From NCBI RefSeq assembly GCF_902506145.1, contig NZ_LR733520.1:126580-190579 (forward strand): 64,000 bases of DNA, in the 5' to 3' direction. The translations under genes were made by a program, and so were the position numbers. Positions 30,822 to 41,097 of this stretch are shown in pieces; positions within the stretch are counted from its first letter, which is position 1; every line of letters begins with the position of its first letter. The DNA is from Burkholderia sp. 8Y. GTDB lineage: Bacteria > Pseudomonadota > Gammaproteobacteria > Burkholderiales > Burkholderiaceae. The notes below the pieces were generated by a model. The model saw only the letters and a program-made list of their open reading frames with translations. It made no database searches and was not told where the DNA came from.

Positions 30822-33800
30822 ATGACTCGTTTCCTCTCTGGGCGATTCCTCGTGAATGTCGCCGTCGTGCTGGCCGCGCTGGGCGCGAACGCATTCGTCG
30901 CCTGCGAGCGGATCGTCGATCTGCGCGCGACCAATGCGAGCACGCTTCGCTCGATGAGTCTCCTGCGCGATCTCGCCGCGTATCGCGGATCGCTCGGCGA
31001 GGCGCTCACGCAACTGAGCCGCTTCGAGGCGACGGGCATCGCGGAACCCGCCGCGCAGCACGCGGCGCGCGAACAGCATCTGGACGCGCTCGAAAGCGGC
31101 CTGCGTGCGCAGTTCGCGATGGAACCCGGCGTCGCGGGCGCCTTCGACGCGCTCGCCGCGCGCACGGCCGCCATGCGCTCCGACGCGAATCTGGCCGACG
31201 AACGCGCGCGCCGCGCAAGCGTCGATGAGTCGCGTGCGTGGGCCGACACCGCGTTCGTGCTGCTTTCCGAAGACCAGCAGGCAGTCGACGAGGAACTGGC
31301 GGCGCTGCGCAACCGCATCGACACCGAAACGACGGCGGCGCTCGACCGCTCGGCGCAGGCATCGGGCGGCGCGATGCTGCTGCTCGCGTTCACGATGCTG
31401 CTCGGCAGCGGCGCGCTCATCACGCTCTTCGCGGCCCACGAGCGTTCGGCGCGCGAAAAGATTGGCGTCGCGCGGGCGAAGCATCGCAGCAACGAGCGTT
31501 TTCGCAGCATGTTCGAGGCGCATCCGGTGCCGATGTGGATCGTCGACCGCGAAACGATGCGCTTCGTCGCGGTGAACCCGGCGGCGAGCGAGCATTACGG
31601 CTATACCGAAGCCGAGTTCATGGAGATGACGCTGCGCGATCTGCACGCCGCCGACGACTTCGACCGCTTCGCCGCGCGGCTCGCCCGCAGCGAAGGCGAA
31701 GCGCGCGAACCGGGCGAGCGCGCGACGCGCGGCCAGCGTTCGGGCGGCGTGTGGCGGTATCGTCATCGCGATGGCGCGGCGATCAGCGCGGACGTCTCGC
31801 ATCACGCGCTCACGTATTCCAATCGGCCCGGCCTCTTCATGCTCGCGAACGACGTGACGGACCGCATCAACGCGGAAGCCGAGGCGCGCCGGTCGAACGA
31901 GATGCTGGAGGCCATCATCGACAACATTCCACAGCGCGTGTTCTGGAAGGACCGCGATTTGCGCTATCTCGGCTGCAACAACGCGTTCGCCCGCGACGCG
32001 GGGCTCGCGTATAACGAGCAGATCGTCGGCAAGACGGACTACGAGCTGCCGTGGAGCACCGCGGCCGACATGATTCGCGCCGACGATCACGAAGTGTTTC
32101 TGACCACCGTGCCGAAGATGCACCATGAGCGCGACGTGATCGTCGGCGGTACGCTGCATACGGTCGTCATCAGCAAGCTGCCGCTGATGGACGGCGAAGG
32201 CGCCACCATCGGCGTGCTCGGCTCGTATCACGACGTGACCGACAGCAAACGCGCCGAACTCGCGCTGCGTCTGCAAAGCCGCGCGCTGGACGCGAGCGTG
32301 AACGCCATTCTCATTACCGGCGCGGTGAACGGCGCGAACGTGATCGAGTACGCGAACCCCGCGTTCAAGCGCATCACGGGCTATGACCCGAGCGAAGTGA
32401 TCGGTCGCGATTGCCGCTTTCTGCACGGCCCGGACGGCGAGCAGGAAGGGCTCACGTCGATCCGCCGCGCGCTCGCCGTCAACGGGGAAGCGAGCGTTGT
32501 GCTGCGCAACTATCGCAAGGACGGCGCGCTGTTCTGGAATCAGCTCTTCGTCGCGCCCGTGCCGAACGCGCAAGGGCATACGACGCATCACATCGGCATC
32601 ATCAACGACGTGACCGATCTGATGAACTATCAGGAGCAGCTCGAATATCAGGCGAACTACGACACGCTCACGCGCCTGCCGAACCGCAACCTGCTGCGCG
32701 ACCGCCTGCAACATGCGATCGAGCAGGCGCGGCGGCGCAACTCGCAAATCGCGGTCGTGTTCATGGACCTCGACGGCTTCAAGAACGTGAACGACAGCCT
32801 GGGCCATAGCGTCGGCGACAGGCTGCTCGCGGTCATCGGCGAGCGGCTCGCGCGCTCCGCCCGATCGGGCGACACGGTCGCGCGTCACGGCGGCGACGAG
32901 TTCGTGATCGTGCTGCCGGACCTGACGGACGAAGCCGCTCTCATCGCGTGGATGGAGCGCACGCGGGCGACGATTTCCGAACCAATATGGCTCGACGAAA
33001 CGGAGCTTTACGTCGGTTGCAGCATGGGCGCGAGCCTCTTTCCGCAAGACGGCGACGACGCCGAAACCGTGCTGAAGAAAGCCGATCTCGCGATGTACCG
33101 CGCGAAGGATCTGGGCCGCAACACGTATCAGTTCTATCAGCCGGAGATGAACGCGAGCGTCGGGGCGCGGCTGGATCTCGAGCGGCGTCTGCGGCGCGGG
33201 CTGCGCGAGGGCGAATTCCTGCTGCACTATCAGCCGCAAATCGATATGGCGACGGGCGCGATCGTCGGCATCGAGGCGCTCGTGCGCTGGCGCGATCCCG
33301 AGCAGGGGCTCGTGTCGCCGGCCGCGTTCATTCCGGTGGCGGAGGAGTGCGGACTCATCGGGCCGCTGTCGGAGTGGGTGTTGCGCGAAGCGTGCCGCCA
33401 GAACAAGGCGTGGCAGGATGCGGGGCTGCCGCCGGCGCGCGTGTCGGTGAATCTGTCCGCGCGGCATTTCCAGCAACGCGATATCGCGACGCTCGTCACG
33501 TCCGTGCTCGCGGAAACCGGGCTTGCGCCGCGTTATCTGGAACTTGAGCTGACCGAAAGCGCGATCATGCGCAACGCCGAGGACGCCGTGATGATGCTGT
33601 CCGAGCTATCGGCGCTCGGCATCGGCATTGCCATCGACGACTTCGGGACCGGGTATTCCAGCCTGTCGTATCTCAAGCGGTTCCCGGTGCATCGGCTGAA
33701 GATCGACCGGTCTTTCGTCGCGGATATCGGCTCGCCGGGCGACGATGAAACGATCACGTCCGCGATCATCGCGCTTGCGCATTCGCTGGAATTGCAGGTG

Positions 33801-33944
33801 ATCGCGGAAGGCGTCGAGACCCTGGCGCAGCACGAGTTTCTGCGCGAACGCGATTGCGACGAGATGCAGGGCTTTCTGTTCTCGCGCCCGATGCCGCAGG
33901 AAGCCATTCCCGGTCTGCTGAGGCAGGGGGTGCTGGCGGACTGA
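30822..33944 (+). CDS. membrane PAS-GGDEF-EAL protein (c-di-GMP turnover)
   Basis: 1040 aa from ATG 30822. An N-terminal transmembrane helix (FLVNVAVVLAALGANAFVA), a periplasmic helical sensor of about 150 residues and a second helix (AMLLLAFTMLLGSGALITLF) precede three PAS domains starting near residues 226, 358 and 488. The cyclase domain has an intact GGDEF at 690 and an RSGD inhibitory site five residues before it. The phosphodiesterase domain has EAL at 818, plus ELELTES and DDFGTGYSSL. Both catalytic modules look competent; which activity dominates cannot be told. An alternative start at 30759 lacks support. Confidence 0.92.
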   Translation: MTRFLSGRFLVNVAVVLAALGANAFVACERIVDLRATNASTLRSMSLLRDLAAYRGSLGEALTQLSRFEATGIAEPAAQHAAREQHLDALESGLRAQFAMEPGVAGAFDALAARTAAMRSDANLADERARRASVDESRAWADTAFVLLSEDQQAVDEELAALRNRIDTETTAALDRSAQASGGAMLLLAFTMLLGSGALITLFAAHERSAREKIGVARAKHRSNERFRSMFEAHPVPMWIVDRETMRFVAVNPAASEHYGYTEAEFMEMTLRDLHAADDFDRFAARLARSEGEAREPGERATRGQRSGGVWRYRHRDGAAISADVSHHALTYSNRPGLFMLANDVTDRINAEAEARRSNEMLEAIIDNIPQRVFWKDRDLRYLGCNNAFARDAGLAYNEQIVGKTDYELPWSTAADMIRADDHEVFLTTVPKMHHERDVIVGGTLHTVVISKLPLMDGEGATIGVLGSYHDVTDSKRAELALRLQSRALDASVNAILITGAVNGANVIEYANPAFKRITGYDPSEVIGRDCRFLHGPDGEQEGLTSIRRALAVNGEASVVLRNYRKDGALFWNQLFVAPVPNAQGHTTHHIGIINDVTDLMNYQEQLEYQANYDTLTRLPNRNLLRDRLQHAIEQARRRNSQIAVVFMDLDGFKNVNDSLGHSVGDRLLAVIGERLARSARSGDTVARHGGDEFVIVLPDLTDEAALIAWMERTRATISEPIWLDETELYVGCSMGASLFPQDGDDAETVLKKADLAMYRAKDLGRNTYQFYQPEMNASVGARLDLERRLRRGLREGEFLLHYQPQIDMATGAIVGIEALVRWRDPEQGLVSPAAFIPVAEECGLIGPLSEWVLREACRQNKAWQDAGLPPARVSVNLSARHFQQRDIATLVTSVLAETGLAPRYLELELTESAIMRNAEDAVMMLSELSALGIGIAIDDFGTGYSSLSYLKRFPVHRLKIDRSFVADIGSPGDDETITSAIIALAHSLELQVIAEGVETLAQHEFLRERDCDEMQGFLFSRPMPQEAIPGLLRQGVLAD

Positions 33945-33950
33945 GCGCGT

Positions 33951-34346
33951 TCAGTCGAGCGAAGGCAGGGCGCGCGGCCGGCGGTCGTGGTCGGTCGCGA
34001 CGTAGGTGAGCGTCGCTTCCGTCACCTTGACGACTTCCTCGGCAAGACTCATTCGCTGCGCGAAGACTTCGACATAGACGGTGATCGACGTGTTGCCCGT
34101 CTTCACGATGTCCGTGTAGAAGCTCAGCAGGTCGCCGACGAACACCGGATGCTTGAAGAGGAACGAATTGACCGCGACGGTCGCGACGCGCCCGTTCGCG
34201 CGCCGGCTTGCCGGAATGGAGCCGGCAATGTCCACTTGCGCCATGATCCAGCCGCCGAAGACGTCGCCGTGCATGTTCGCGTCGGCGGGCTGCGGCACCA
34301 CGCGCAGCGCGACGGGTTTTTGGGGAAGCTTGGATTCTTGCGGCAT
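33951..34346 (-). CDS. acyl-CoA thioesterase, hotdog fold (YciA-like)
   Basis: A 131-aa hotdog thioesterase. The family core is DANMHGDVFGGWIMAQVDIAGSIPASR, followed by VNSFLFKHPVFVGDLLSFYTDIVKTGNTSITVYVEVFAQR. YciA-type enzymes hydrolyse a broad range of acyl-CoAs in the cytoplasm. The gene converges on the c-di-GMP gene with 6 bp between stops. Confidence 0.92.
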   Translation of the reverse strand: MPQESKLPQKPVALRVVPQPADANMHGDVFGGWIMAQVDIAGSIPASRRANGRVATVAVNSFLFKHPVFVGDLLSFYTDIVKTGNTSITVYVEVFAQRMSLAEEVVKVTEATLTYVATDHDRRPRALPSLD

Positions 34347-34552
34347 GAGAAGGTCCCGGTTGACGTCGCCGTTTCGCGCAGAAGGCGGCCGCGAGCGTGG
34401 CCTGGGTCCTTCTGCGACAATGCGTGTTTATAAGGAAGCGTCCGCGCCTCACGCTGCGGGCTTCTGCAAATTGTACGGGAACCACGCGCCGGCGTGCGCC
34501 CGCTCCGAACAGACACAAGGCGTCCCCGCGCCGCGCCTTATCACTCGAAACC

Positions 34553-36430
34553 ATGCGCCGCTACTCTAATTCCGAGCCCGGTCCGGCCGCACAAGGTCCG
34601 CGCAACGACTGGCAGACGATCCGCTCGCTGCTGCCTTACCTCACCACCTACAAGTGGCGCGTCGCATTCGCGCTGACGTGTCTGATCGGCGCGAAGGTCG
34701 CGAACCTTGGCGTGCCGATCGTGATGAAGCGCATCGTCGACGGTCTCGCCTCGGTGCAGCATCTCACCGCGCTTGGCCGCGCGCACGATGCGCCGGGCAT
34801 CGTGCTGATCGGCGGGATCGGGCTGCTCGTGATCGCGTATGCGGGCGTGCGGCTTTCGACATCGCTCTTCACCGAACTGCGCGAACTGCTCTTCGCCAAA
34901 GTGACCGAAAGCGCCGTGCGGCAACTCGCGCTGAAGGTATTTCGCCATTTGCATTCGCTGTCGCTGCGGTTTCATCTAGAGCGGCAGACGGGCGGCATGT
35001 CGCGCGACATCGAGCGCGGCACGCGCGGCATTCAGCAACTCGTGTCCTATTCGCTCTACAGCATCTTGCCGACGCTCGTCGAGGTCGGGCTCGTGCTCAC
35101 GTTCTTCGTGACGAAATACGAGGCGTATTACGCGATCGTCACGTTCATCGCGCTCTGCACGTATATCGCGTTCACGGTGAAAGTGACGGAGTGGCGCACG
35201 CATTATCGCCGCACCATGAATGAGCTGGATTCGAAGGCGAATTCGCGCGCCATCGATTCGCTCCTCAACTACGAGACGGTGAAATACTTCGGCAACGAAG
35301 AATGGGAAACGCGCCGCTACGACGAGAATCTGCAGCGGTATCGCGCGGCTGCGATCAAATCGCAGCGGTCGCTCTCGATGCTCAACTTCGGGCAGCAGAC
35401 GATCATCGGCACGGGGCTCGTATTCATTCTCTGGCGCGCGACGCAAGGCGTGATGGCGGGACGGCTCACGCTCGGCGATCTCGTGCTCATCAACACGTTC
35501 ATGCTGCAACTCTATATTCCGCTGAACTTTCTCGGCGTGGTGTACCGCGAGTTGAAGCAGGCGCTCACCGACATGGACCGCATGTTCACGCTGCTCGGCG
35601 CAGGGCGCGAAGTGCCGGACGCGCCGAATGCGCAGCCGCTTCTCGTCAAAGGCGGCGAAGTGCGCTTCGAGAACGTGAGCTTCTCCTATGAAGCGGCGCG
35701 GCAGATTCTGCATGGCGTCGATTTCACCATCGCGGCGGGCACGACGACCGCCGTTGTCGGGCACAGCGGCTCGGGAAAATCCACGCTCGGACGGCTGCTG
35801 TTTCGCTTCTATGATCTCGACCGCGCGATGGGCGGGCGTATCGTCATCGACGGGCAGGATATTCGCGACGTGACGCAGGATTCGCTGCGCGCGTCGATCG
35901 GCATCGTGCCGCAGGACACCGTGCTCTTCAACGATTCGATCTACTACAACATTGCATATGGACGGCCTTCCGCGAGCCGCGAGGAAGTCATGGCGGCGGC
36001 GCGCGCCGCGCATATCCACGACTTCATCGAATCGTTGCCGGCGGGTTACGACACGACCGTCGGCGAGCGCGGACTGAAGCTGTCGGGCGGCGAGAAGCAG
36101 CGCGTGGCGATCGCGCGCACGCTTTTGAAAAATCCGCCGATCCTCATTTTCGACGAAGCCACGTCCGCGCTGGATTCGAAGTCCGAGCGCGCCATTCAGC
36201 GCGAACTGGATTCCATCGCGCGCGAACGCACGACGCTCATCATCGCGCATAGGCTATCGACGGTCGTGCATGCGCAGCAGATCATCGTGATGGATCACGG
36301 ACGCGTGGTCGAGCGCGGCACGCACGCCGAGCTGCTGCGAGCGGGCGGCCTCTTTGCGCAGATGTGGGCGTTGCAGCAGCAGCGGACGGTCGAGCCTGTC
36401 GTCGAACAGGACGATGCGGCGAAGGTTTGA
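34553..36430 (+). CDS. Atm1/ABCB7-type ABC exporter (fused permease and ATPase)
   Basis: A 625-aa half-transporter. Six membrane helices occupy about residues 30-310, and the ATPase has Walker A GHSGSGKST, signature LSGGEKQRVAIART and Walker B ILIFDEATSALD. Segments such as SKANSRAIDSLLNYETVKYFGNEEWETRRYD and QQTIIGTGLVFILWRA are typical of the Atm1/ABCB7 group, which exports glutathione-linked or metal-linked substrates and is tied to iron-sulfur metabolism and metal tolerance. The exact substrate is inferred. ATG 34553 gives the conserved N-terminus. Confidence 0.92.
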   Translation: MRRYSNSEPGPAAQGPRNDWQTIRSLLPYLTTYKWRVAFALTCLIGAKVANLGVPIVMKRIVDGLASVQHLTALGRAHDAPGIVLIGGIGLLVIAYAGVRLSTSLFTELRELLFAKVTESAVRQLALKVFRHLHSLSLRFHLERQTGGMSRDIERGTRGIQQLVSYSLYSILPTLVEVGLVLTFFVTKYEAYYAIVTFIALCTYIAFTVKVTEWRTHYRRTMNELDSKANSRAIDSLLNYETVKYFGNEEWETRRYDENLQRYRAAAIKSQRSLSMLNFGQQTIIGTGLVFILWRATQGVMAGRLTLGDLVLINTFMLQLYIPLNFLGVVYRELKQALTDMDRMFTLLGAGREVPDAPNAQPLLVKGGEVRFENVSFSYEAARQILHGVDFTIAAGTTTAVVGHSGSGKSTLGRLLFRFYDLDRAMGGRIVIDGQDIRDVTQDSLRASIGIVPQDTVLFNDSIYYNIAYGRPSASREEVMAAARAAHIHDFIESLPAGYDTTVGERGLKLSGGEKQRVAIARTLLKNPPILIFDEATSALDSKSERAIQRELDSIARERTTLIIAHRLSTVVHAQQIIVMDHGRVVERGTHAELLRAGGLFAQMWALQQQRTVEPVVEQDDAAKV

Positions 36431-36566
36431 ACGAAAATTCTGAAAGTCGCGGTCGGAGGGGCCGCGGCTGCACGAAGCTGATATATTCTCGCTGACTTAC
36501 TTAGTATTGCAGATCAATGCGGCGCATCTCGCGCCGTTGCGCCTACAAGAAAACTGCGAGGAAAGC

Positions 36567-36769
36567 ATGGAAAGTTTGAGCATCTGGCACTGGCTGATCG
36601 TCATCGGCTTTTGCGTTCTGACGATTTACCCGTACGTGCGGATCATCAAGCGCACAGGGCACTCCGGCTGGTGGGTGCTCACCGGACTGTGCCCATCGTG
36701 AACTTCGCGATGCTCTGGGTCTTCGCCTTTGCCCGCTGGCCGGCAATCGCGAACGATCGCCGGCCTTGA
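36567..36769 (+). pseudogene. small two-helix membrane protein, frameshifted
   Basis: Read from ATG 36567 (GAGGAAA upstream) the frame gives SIWHWLIVIGFCVLTIYP and RIIKRTGHSGWWVLTGL, then stops at 36699-36701. If one base is inserted after the CTG at 36687-36689, the reading continues as VPIVNFAMLWVFAFARWPAI and ends at a TGA at 36767-36769, for a product of about 67 aa with two hydrophobic segments. The restored protein looks like the small membrane proteins with an RTGHSGWW motif common in Burkholderiales. Either the gene has a one-base deletion or the assembly dropped one G. Confidence 0.65.
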
Positions 36770-36784
36770 GTTACGGCTGCGGCG

Positions 36785-38173
36785 TCACTCCATCGCGTGC
36801 GCGCCGTTGATTGCGACGGCGTCGTGTCCTTGCGCTGACGTGACCGACCACCGCAGCCATTGCCTGCGCAGCACGAAGAGCGCGCCGAATGCGTAGGTTG
36901 CGAGCCCGCCGAACGTCGCGAAGCCCATCTGATAGCTGCCGGTGCTTTCCTTCGCGATGCCCATGATGACCGGCAGATAGAAGCCGCCGATTCCGCCCGC
37001 CGCGCCGACGATGCCCGACAGCAGCCCCGTCTTGCCCTTCCAGCGATGCGGCACGAGCTGAAACGTGGAGCCGTTGCCGAGCCCGAACGCGAGATAAAGG
37101 CAAACGAGCAGGCCGAGCCCGCCCGCGACCGGCGGCATCCAGATGGCGAACGCGAAATCGGCGGCGGCGATCACCGCGAGCAGCACGAGCAGCGCGCGCA
37201 CGCCGGTCACGCGATCCGCGACATAGCCGCCGAACGGCCGCACGATCGCGCCGAGAAACGCGAGCAGCGACATGAAAAGCCCGGCATCGAGCTTCGGCAT
37301 CTGATAGAGGGAAGTCAGCAGCACGGTCACATACGACGACATGCCGACGAAGCCGCCGAACGTGATGCTGTAGATCAGCATGATGACCCACGTATCGCGT
37401 TCGCCGAGCACTGAACGATAGCGGCGCGGCAGCACGGCAATCGCAATCAGCGCGCCGATCACCGGCAGCAGCAAGACGCCCGTGCGTCCTGCGCCGAACG
37501 CGCCGCCATGCACCGCCAGCACCAGCACGACGAGGCTTGCGAGCGTCACCGCGAAGCTGGCGAGCGCGCGCATCGTGCTGCCCGTTTTTTCGCCCGCGTC
37601 CGACGCCCACGCGAACAGCGCGGCTGCCGTGATGGCGAGCAGCGGCAGCGCGGCGGCGGTCGATACCTTCCAGCCGAACGCATCCGCCAGATGCGGGAAC
37701 AGGAAGCCGTCGAGGACCGCGCCGATATTGCCCGCTGCGGCGAGGCCCAGCACGAGCCCCTGCACCTTCGGCGGATAGTTGCTGCCGGCCATCGGCAACG
37801 CGACGGCGAAGCTCGCGCCGCCCATGCCGAGGAAGACGCCGAGCACGAGCAGCAGCGCATACGACGGCACGCCGGGCACGAGCGGCAGCACGATGGACGG
37901 AATCGACGAAAGCAGCACGCCCATCAGCGCGACGCGGCGGCCATCGGTCGATTGATAGAGATTGCCGAGCGTCACGCGCAGAATCGCGGCGGCCAGCACC
38001 GGCACCGCGACGAAAAAGCCCTGCTGCGCGGCCGACATCGTCACATCGCGCCCGATGAACGGCGCAAGCGGCCCGTACAGCACCCAGACGGTGAAGCCCG
38101 TATCGAAATAGAGGAAGCAGGCGAGAAGCGAGCGCCAGTTGCCGCTCTTGAGCGATGCAATAAGATTGGACAT
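36785..38173 (-). CDS. narK: nitrate/nitrite transporter NarK (MFS)
   Basis: A 462-aa major facilitator with about 12 membrane helices. The nitrate-porter signature appears in SFAVALPMAGSNYPPKVQGLVLGLAAAGNIGAV, and GNLYQSTDGRRVALMGVLL is the loop 2-3 motif. A second Gly-rich signature, LLSGIVGAAGGIGGFYLPVIMG, is in the C-terminal half. It imports nitrate or exports nitrite at the inner membrane. ATG 38173 was chosen from the family N-terminus. It is divergent from a LysR gene, with a large palindrome between them. Confidence 0.92.
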   Translation of the reverse strand: MSNLIASLKSGNWRSLLACFLYFDTGFTVWVLYGPLAPFIGRDVTMSAAQQGFFVAVPVLAAAILRVTLGNLYQSTDGRRVALMGVLLSSIPSIVLPLVPGVPSYALLLVLGVFLGMGGASFAVALPMAGSNYPPKVQGLVLGLAAAGNIGAVLDGFLFPHLADAFGWKVSTAAALPLLAITAAALFAWASDAGEKTGSTMRALASFAVTLASLVVLVLAVHGGAFGAGRTGVLLLPVIGALIAIAVLPRRYRSVLGERDTWVIMLIYSITFGGFVGMSSYVTVLLTSLYQMPKLDAGLFMSLLAFLGAIVRPFGGYVADRVTGVRALLVLLAVIAAADFAFAIWMPPVAGGLGLLVCLYLAFGLGNGSTFQLVPHRWKGKTGLLSGIVGAAGGIGGFYLPVIMGIAKESTGSYQMGFATFGGLATYAFGALFVLRRQWLRWSVTSAQGHDAVAINGAHAME

Positions 38174-38321
38174 GAGTGTTCCGGGTGAGGGCGATGGTCG
38201 CGCTTTGGCGTCGTGTTCACGGCGGCCCGGAAATTTGCAAGCATCATGCCAATCTGCGTCGATGCGGCGCGCTCCAATGCAGGCGCGGCTCGGCATGGGC
38301 GAGACAAGCGAGCGGGCTACA

Positions 38322-38370
38322 ACGCATGCCGCACCGCGCGCGTGCGGCATGCGTGCGGGTGGTGCGGCAC
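38322..38370. promoter_or_regulatory. hyphenated 13-bp palindrome plus phased half-site between narK and LysR
   Basis: ACGCATGCCGCAC (38322-38334) and GTGCGGCATGCGT (38342-38354) are perfect reverse complements around a 7-bp CGCGCGC spacer. A further GTGCGGCA occurs at 38362, exactly 20 bp (two helical turns) after the copy at 38342. Its place in the 280-bp divergent gap suggests a regulator site for LysR/narK. It has no T-run and is not a terminator. Confidence 0.5.
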
Positions 38371-38453
38371 GCCTTCGCTTGAATCATCGGACGCGGCCGC
38401 GCCCGCTAAAATGCCTGCTTCCCGCATCCGGCGCGGCACGGCGCGTATCCAGC

Positions 38454-39425
38454 ATGGAACTCAAATGGCTCGAGGACTTCGTTTCGCTCGCGGAGACACG
38501 CAGCTTCAGCCGCTCGGCGGAGCTTCGGCATATCACGCAGCCCGCTTTCTCGCGGCGCATCCAGGCGCTCGAAGCGTGGCTCGGCACCGAACTGATCGAC
38601 CGTTCCGTCTATCCGACGCGGCTCACGCAAGCGGGACAGGTCTTCTACGAGCAGGCGCTCGCGATGCTCTCGCAGTTCCACGAAGCGCGCACGCTCTTGC
38701 GCGGGCAGGGCGGCGCGCCGGCGGCGACGATCGAATTCGCGGTGCCGCATACGCTTTCGCTGACCTACTTTCCGCGCTGGCTTCAGCATATCGAGGCGCG
38801 GCTCGGACGCATCCGCACGCGGCTGCGCGCGCTGAACGTGCATGACGCAGTGCTCTCGCTGGTGGAAGGCGGCTGCGATCTCGTGATGGGCTATCACCAT
38901 CCAAGTCATCCGGTCGCGCTCGATCCCGCCCGCTACGACATGCTGACGCTCGGCATGGAACCGATCAGCCCGTTCTCCGCGCCGAACAAGGCGGGACGTG
39001 CGCGCTACACGCTGCCCGCCAGCGCCGATGCCCCCGTGCCGTATCTCTCGTATACGCCCAACGCTTACCTTGGCCGCATGACCGAAGTCATCATCGCGAC
39101 CGCGCCAGCGCGCCTGCATCTCGACAAAGTGTATGAAACGGATATGGCGGAAGGGCTCAAGGCGATGGCGCTCGCGGGGCACGGCGTCGCGTTCCTGCCG
39201 CATAGCGCGGTCGAGGATGCCGTCGAGGAAGGGCGGCTCATCCGGCTCGACCGGGGAACGCGCGGCACGCCCGCCGGACAGTTCACGTTGACGATGGAGA
39301 TACGCCTTTATCGCGACAAGCTCGCATCGCAAGGCGGCGATCCGCGTCAGGCGCTCGTCCGTGCGCTATGGGACGCAGTGGGTGAAGAACTGCTGAAGGC
39401 ATCGGCGCAAACGCCCGCGGTGTAA
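38454..39425 (+). CDS. LysR family transcriptional regulator
   Basis: 323 aa. The winged HTH is ELKWLEDFVSLAETRSFSRSAELRHITQPAFSRRIQALEAWLGTELIDRS. The remaining part is a LysR substrate domain with inducer-binding halves. The gene is divergent from narK and lies 110 bp upstream of the glutamate dehydrogenase gene on the same strand, so either could be its target; the sequence does not decide. ATG 38454 was taken because the HTH begins there. Confidence 0.93.
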   Translation: MELKWLEDFVSLAETRSFSRSAELRHITQPAFSRRIQALEAWLGTELIDRSVYPTRLTQAGQVFYEQALAMLSQFHEARTLLRGQGGAPAATIEFAVPHTLSLTYFPRWLQHIEARLGRIRTRLRALNVHDAVLSLVEGGCDLVMGYHHPSHPVALDPARYDMLTLGMEPISPFSAPNKAGRARYTLPASADAPVPYLSYTPNAYLGRMTEVIIATAPARLHLDKVYETDMAEGLKAMALAGHGVAFLPHSAVEDAVEEGRLIRLDRGTRGTPAGQFTLTMEIRLYRDKLASQGGDPRQALVRALWDAVGEELLKASAQTPAV

Positions 39426-39534
39426 GGCCCAGCGGCGTTATGCAAGAAAAGCATGATCGGATAAGGAAACGGCATTGGATTTGGAAACGCCGTTTTTCGA
39501 CAATTGATGTATTCCACAAACCGCTGGAGCATCA

Positions 39535-40827
<1,293 letters not shown>

Positions 40828-40908
40828 TCGCGTGCGGCGGCGTATTCGCTGCAATCGCGGTGAGGCGCGGCGGTTGAGCCGCGCTCGCAGTGCAACCGCA
40901 CGATGAAA

Positions 40909-40946
40909 GTGGCGGCGTTTCCCCCGAAACGCCGCCACATTTTTTA
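40909..40946 (+). terminator. rho-independent terminator after gdhA
   Basis: GTGGCGGCGTTTC (40909-40921) pairs perfectly with GAAACGCCGCCAC (40926-40938) around a CCCC loop, followed by ATTTTTTAT. Confidence 0.9.
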
Positions 40947-41097
40947 TCGATTCGAGTAATATGCGCGCCTACGCGGAGTTGCACTGGGTTGCGCCGAACC
41001 GTCTCTAAAATAAGACGAACTGCGGTTAACAATCATTCTTTCAGATTGATTACCCTGCTAAACTTGGCCCGGTTTTACGCCACAGGAGATCGAATAC

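Noticed and set aside
30717..33476. 919-codon minus-strand frame opposite the GGDEF-EAL gene
   Set aside because: Antisense shadow; the plus strand carries complete PAS, GGDEF and EAL motifs.
41041..41075. sigma54 promoter before gltI (TTGGCCCGGTTTTACG)
   Set aside because: The -24 half resembles TGGC, but the -12 half lacks the required GC at the right spacing.
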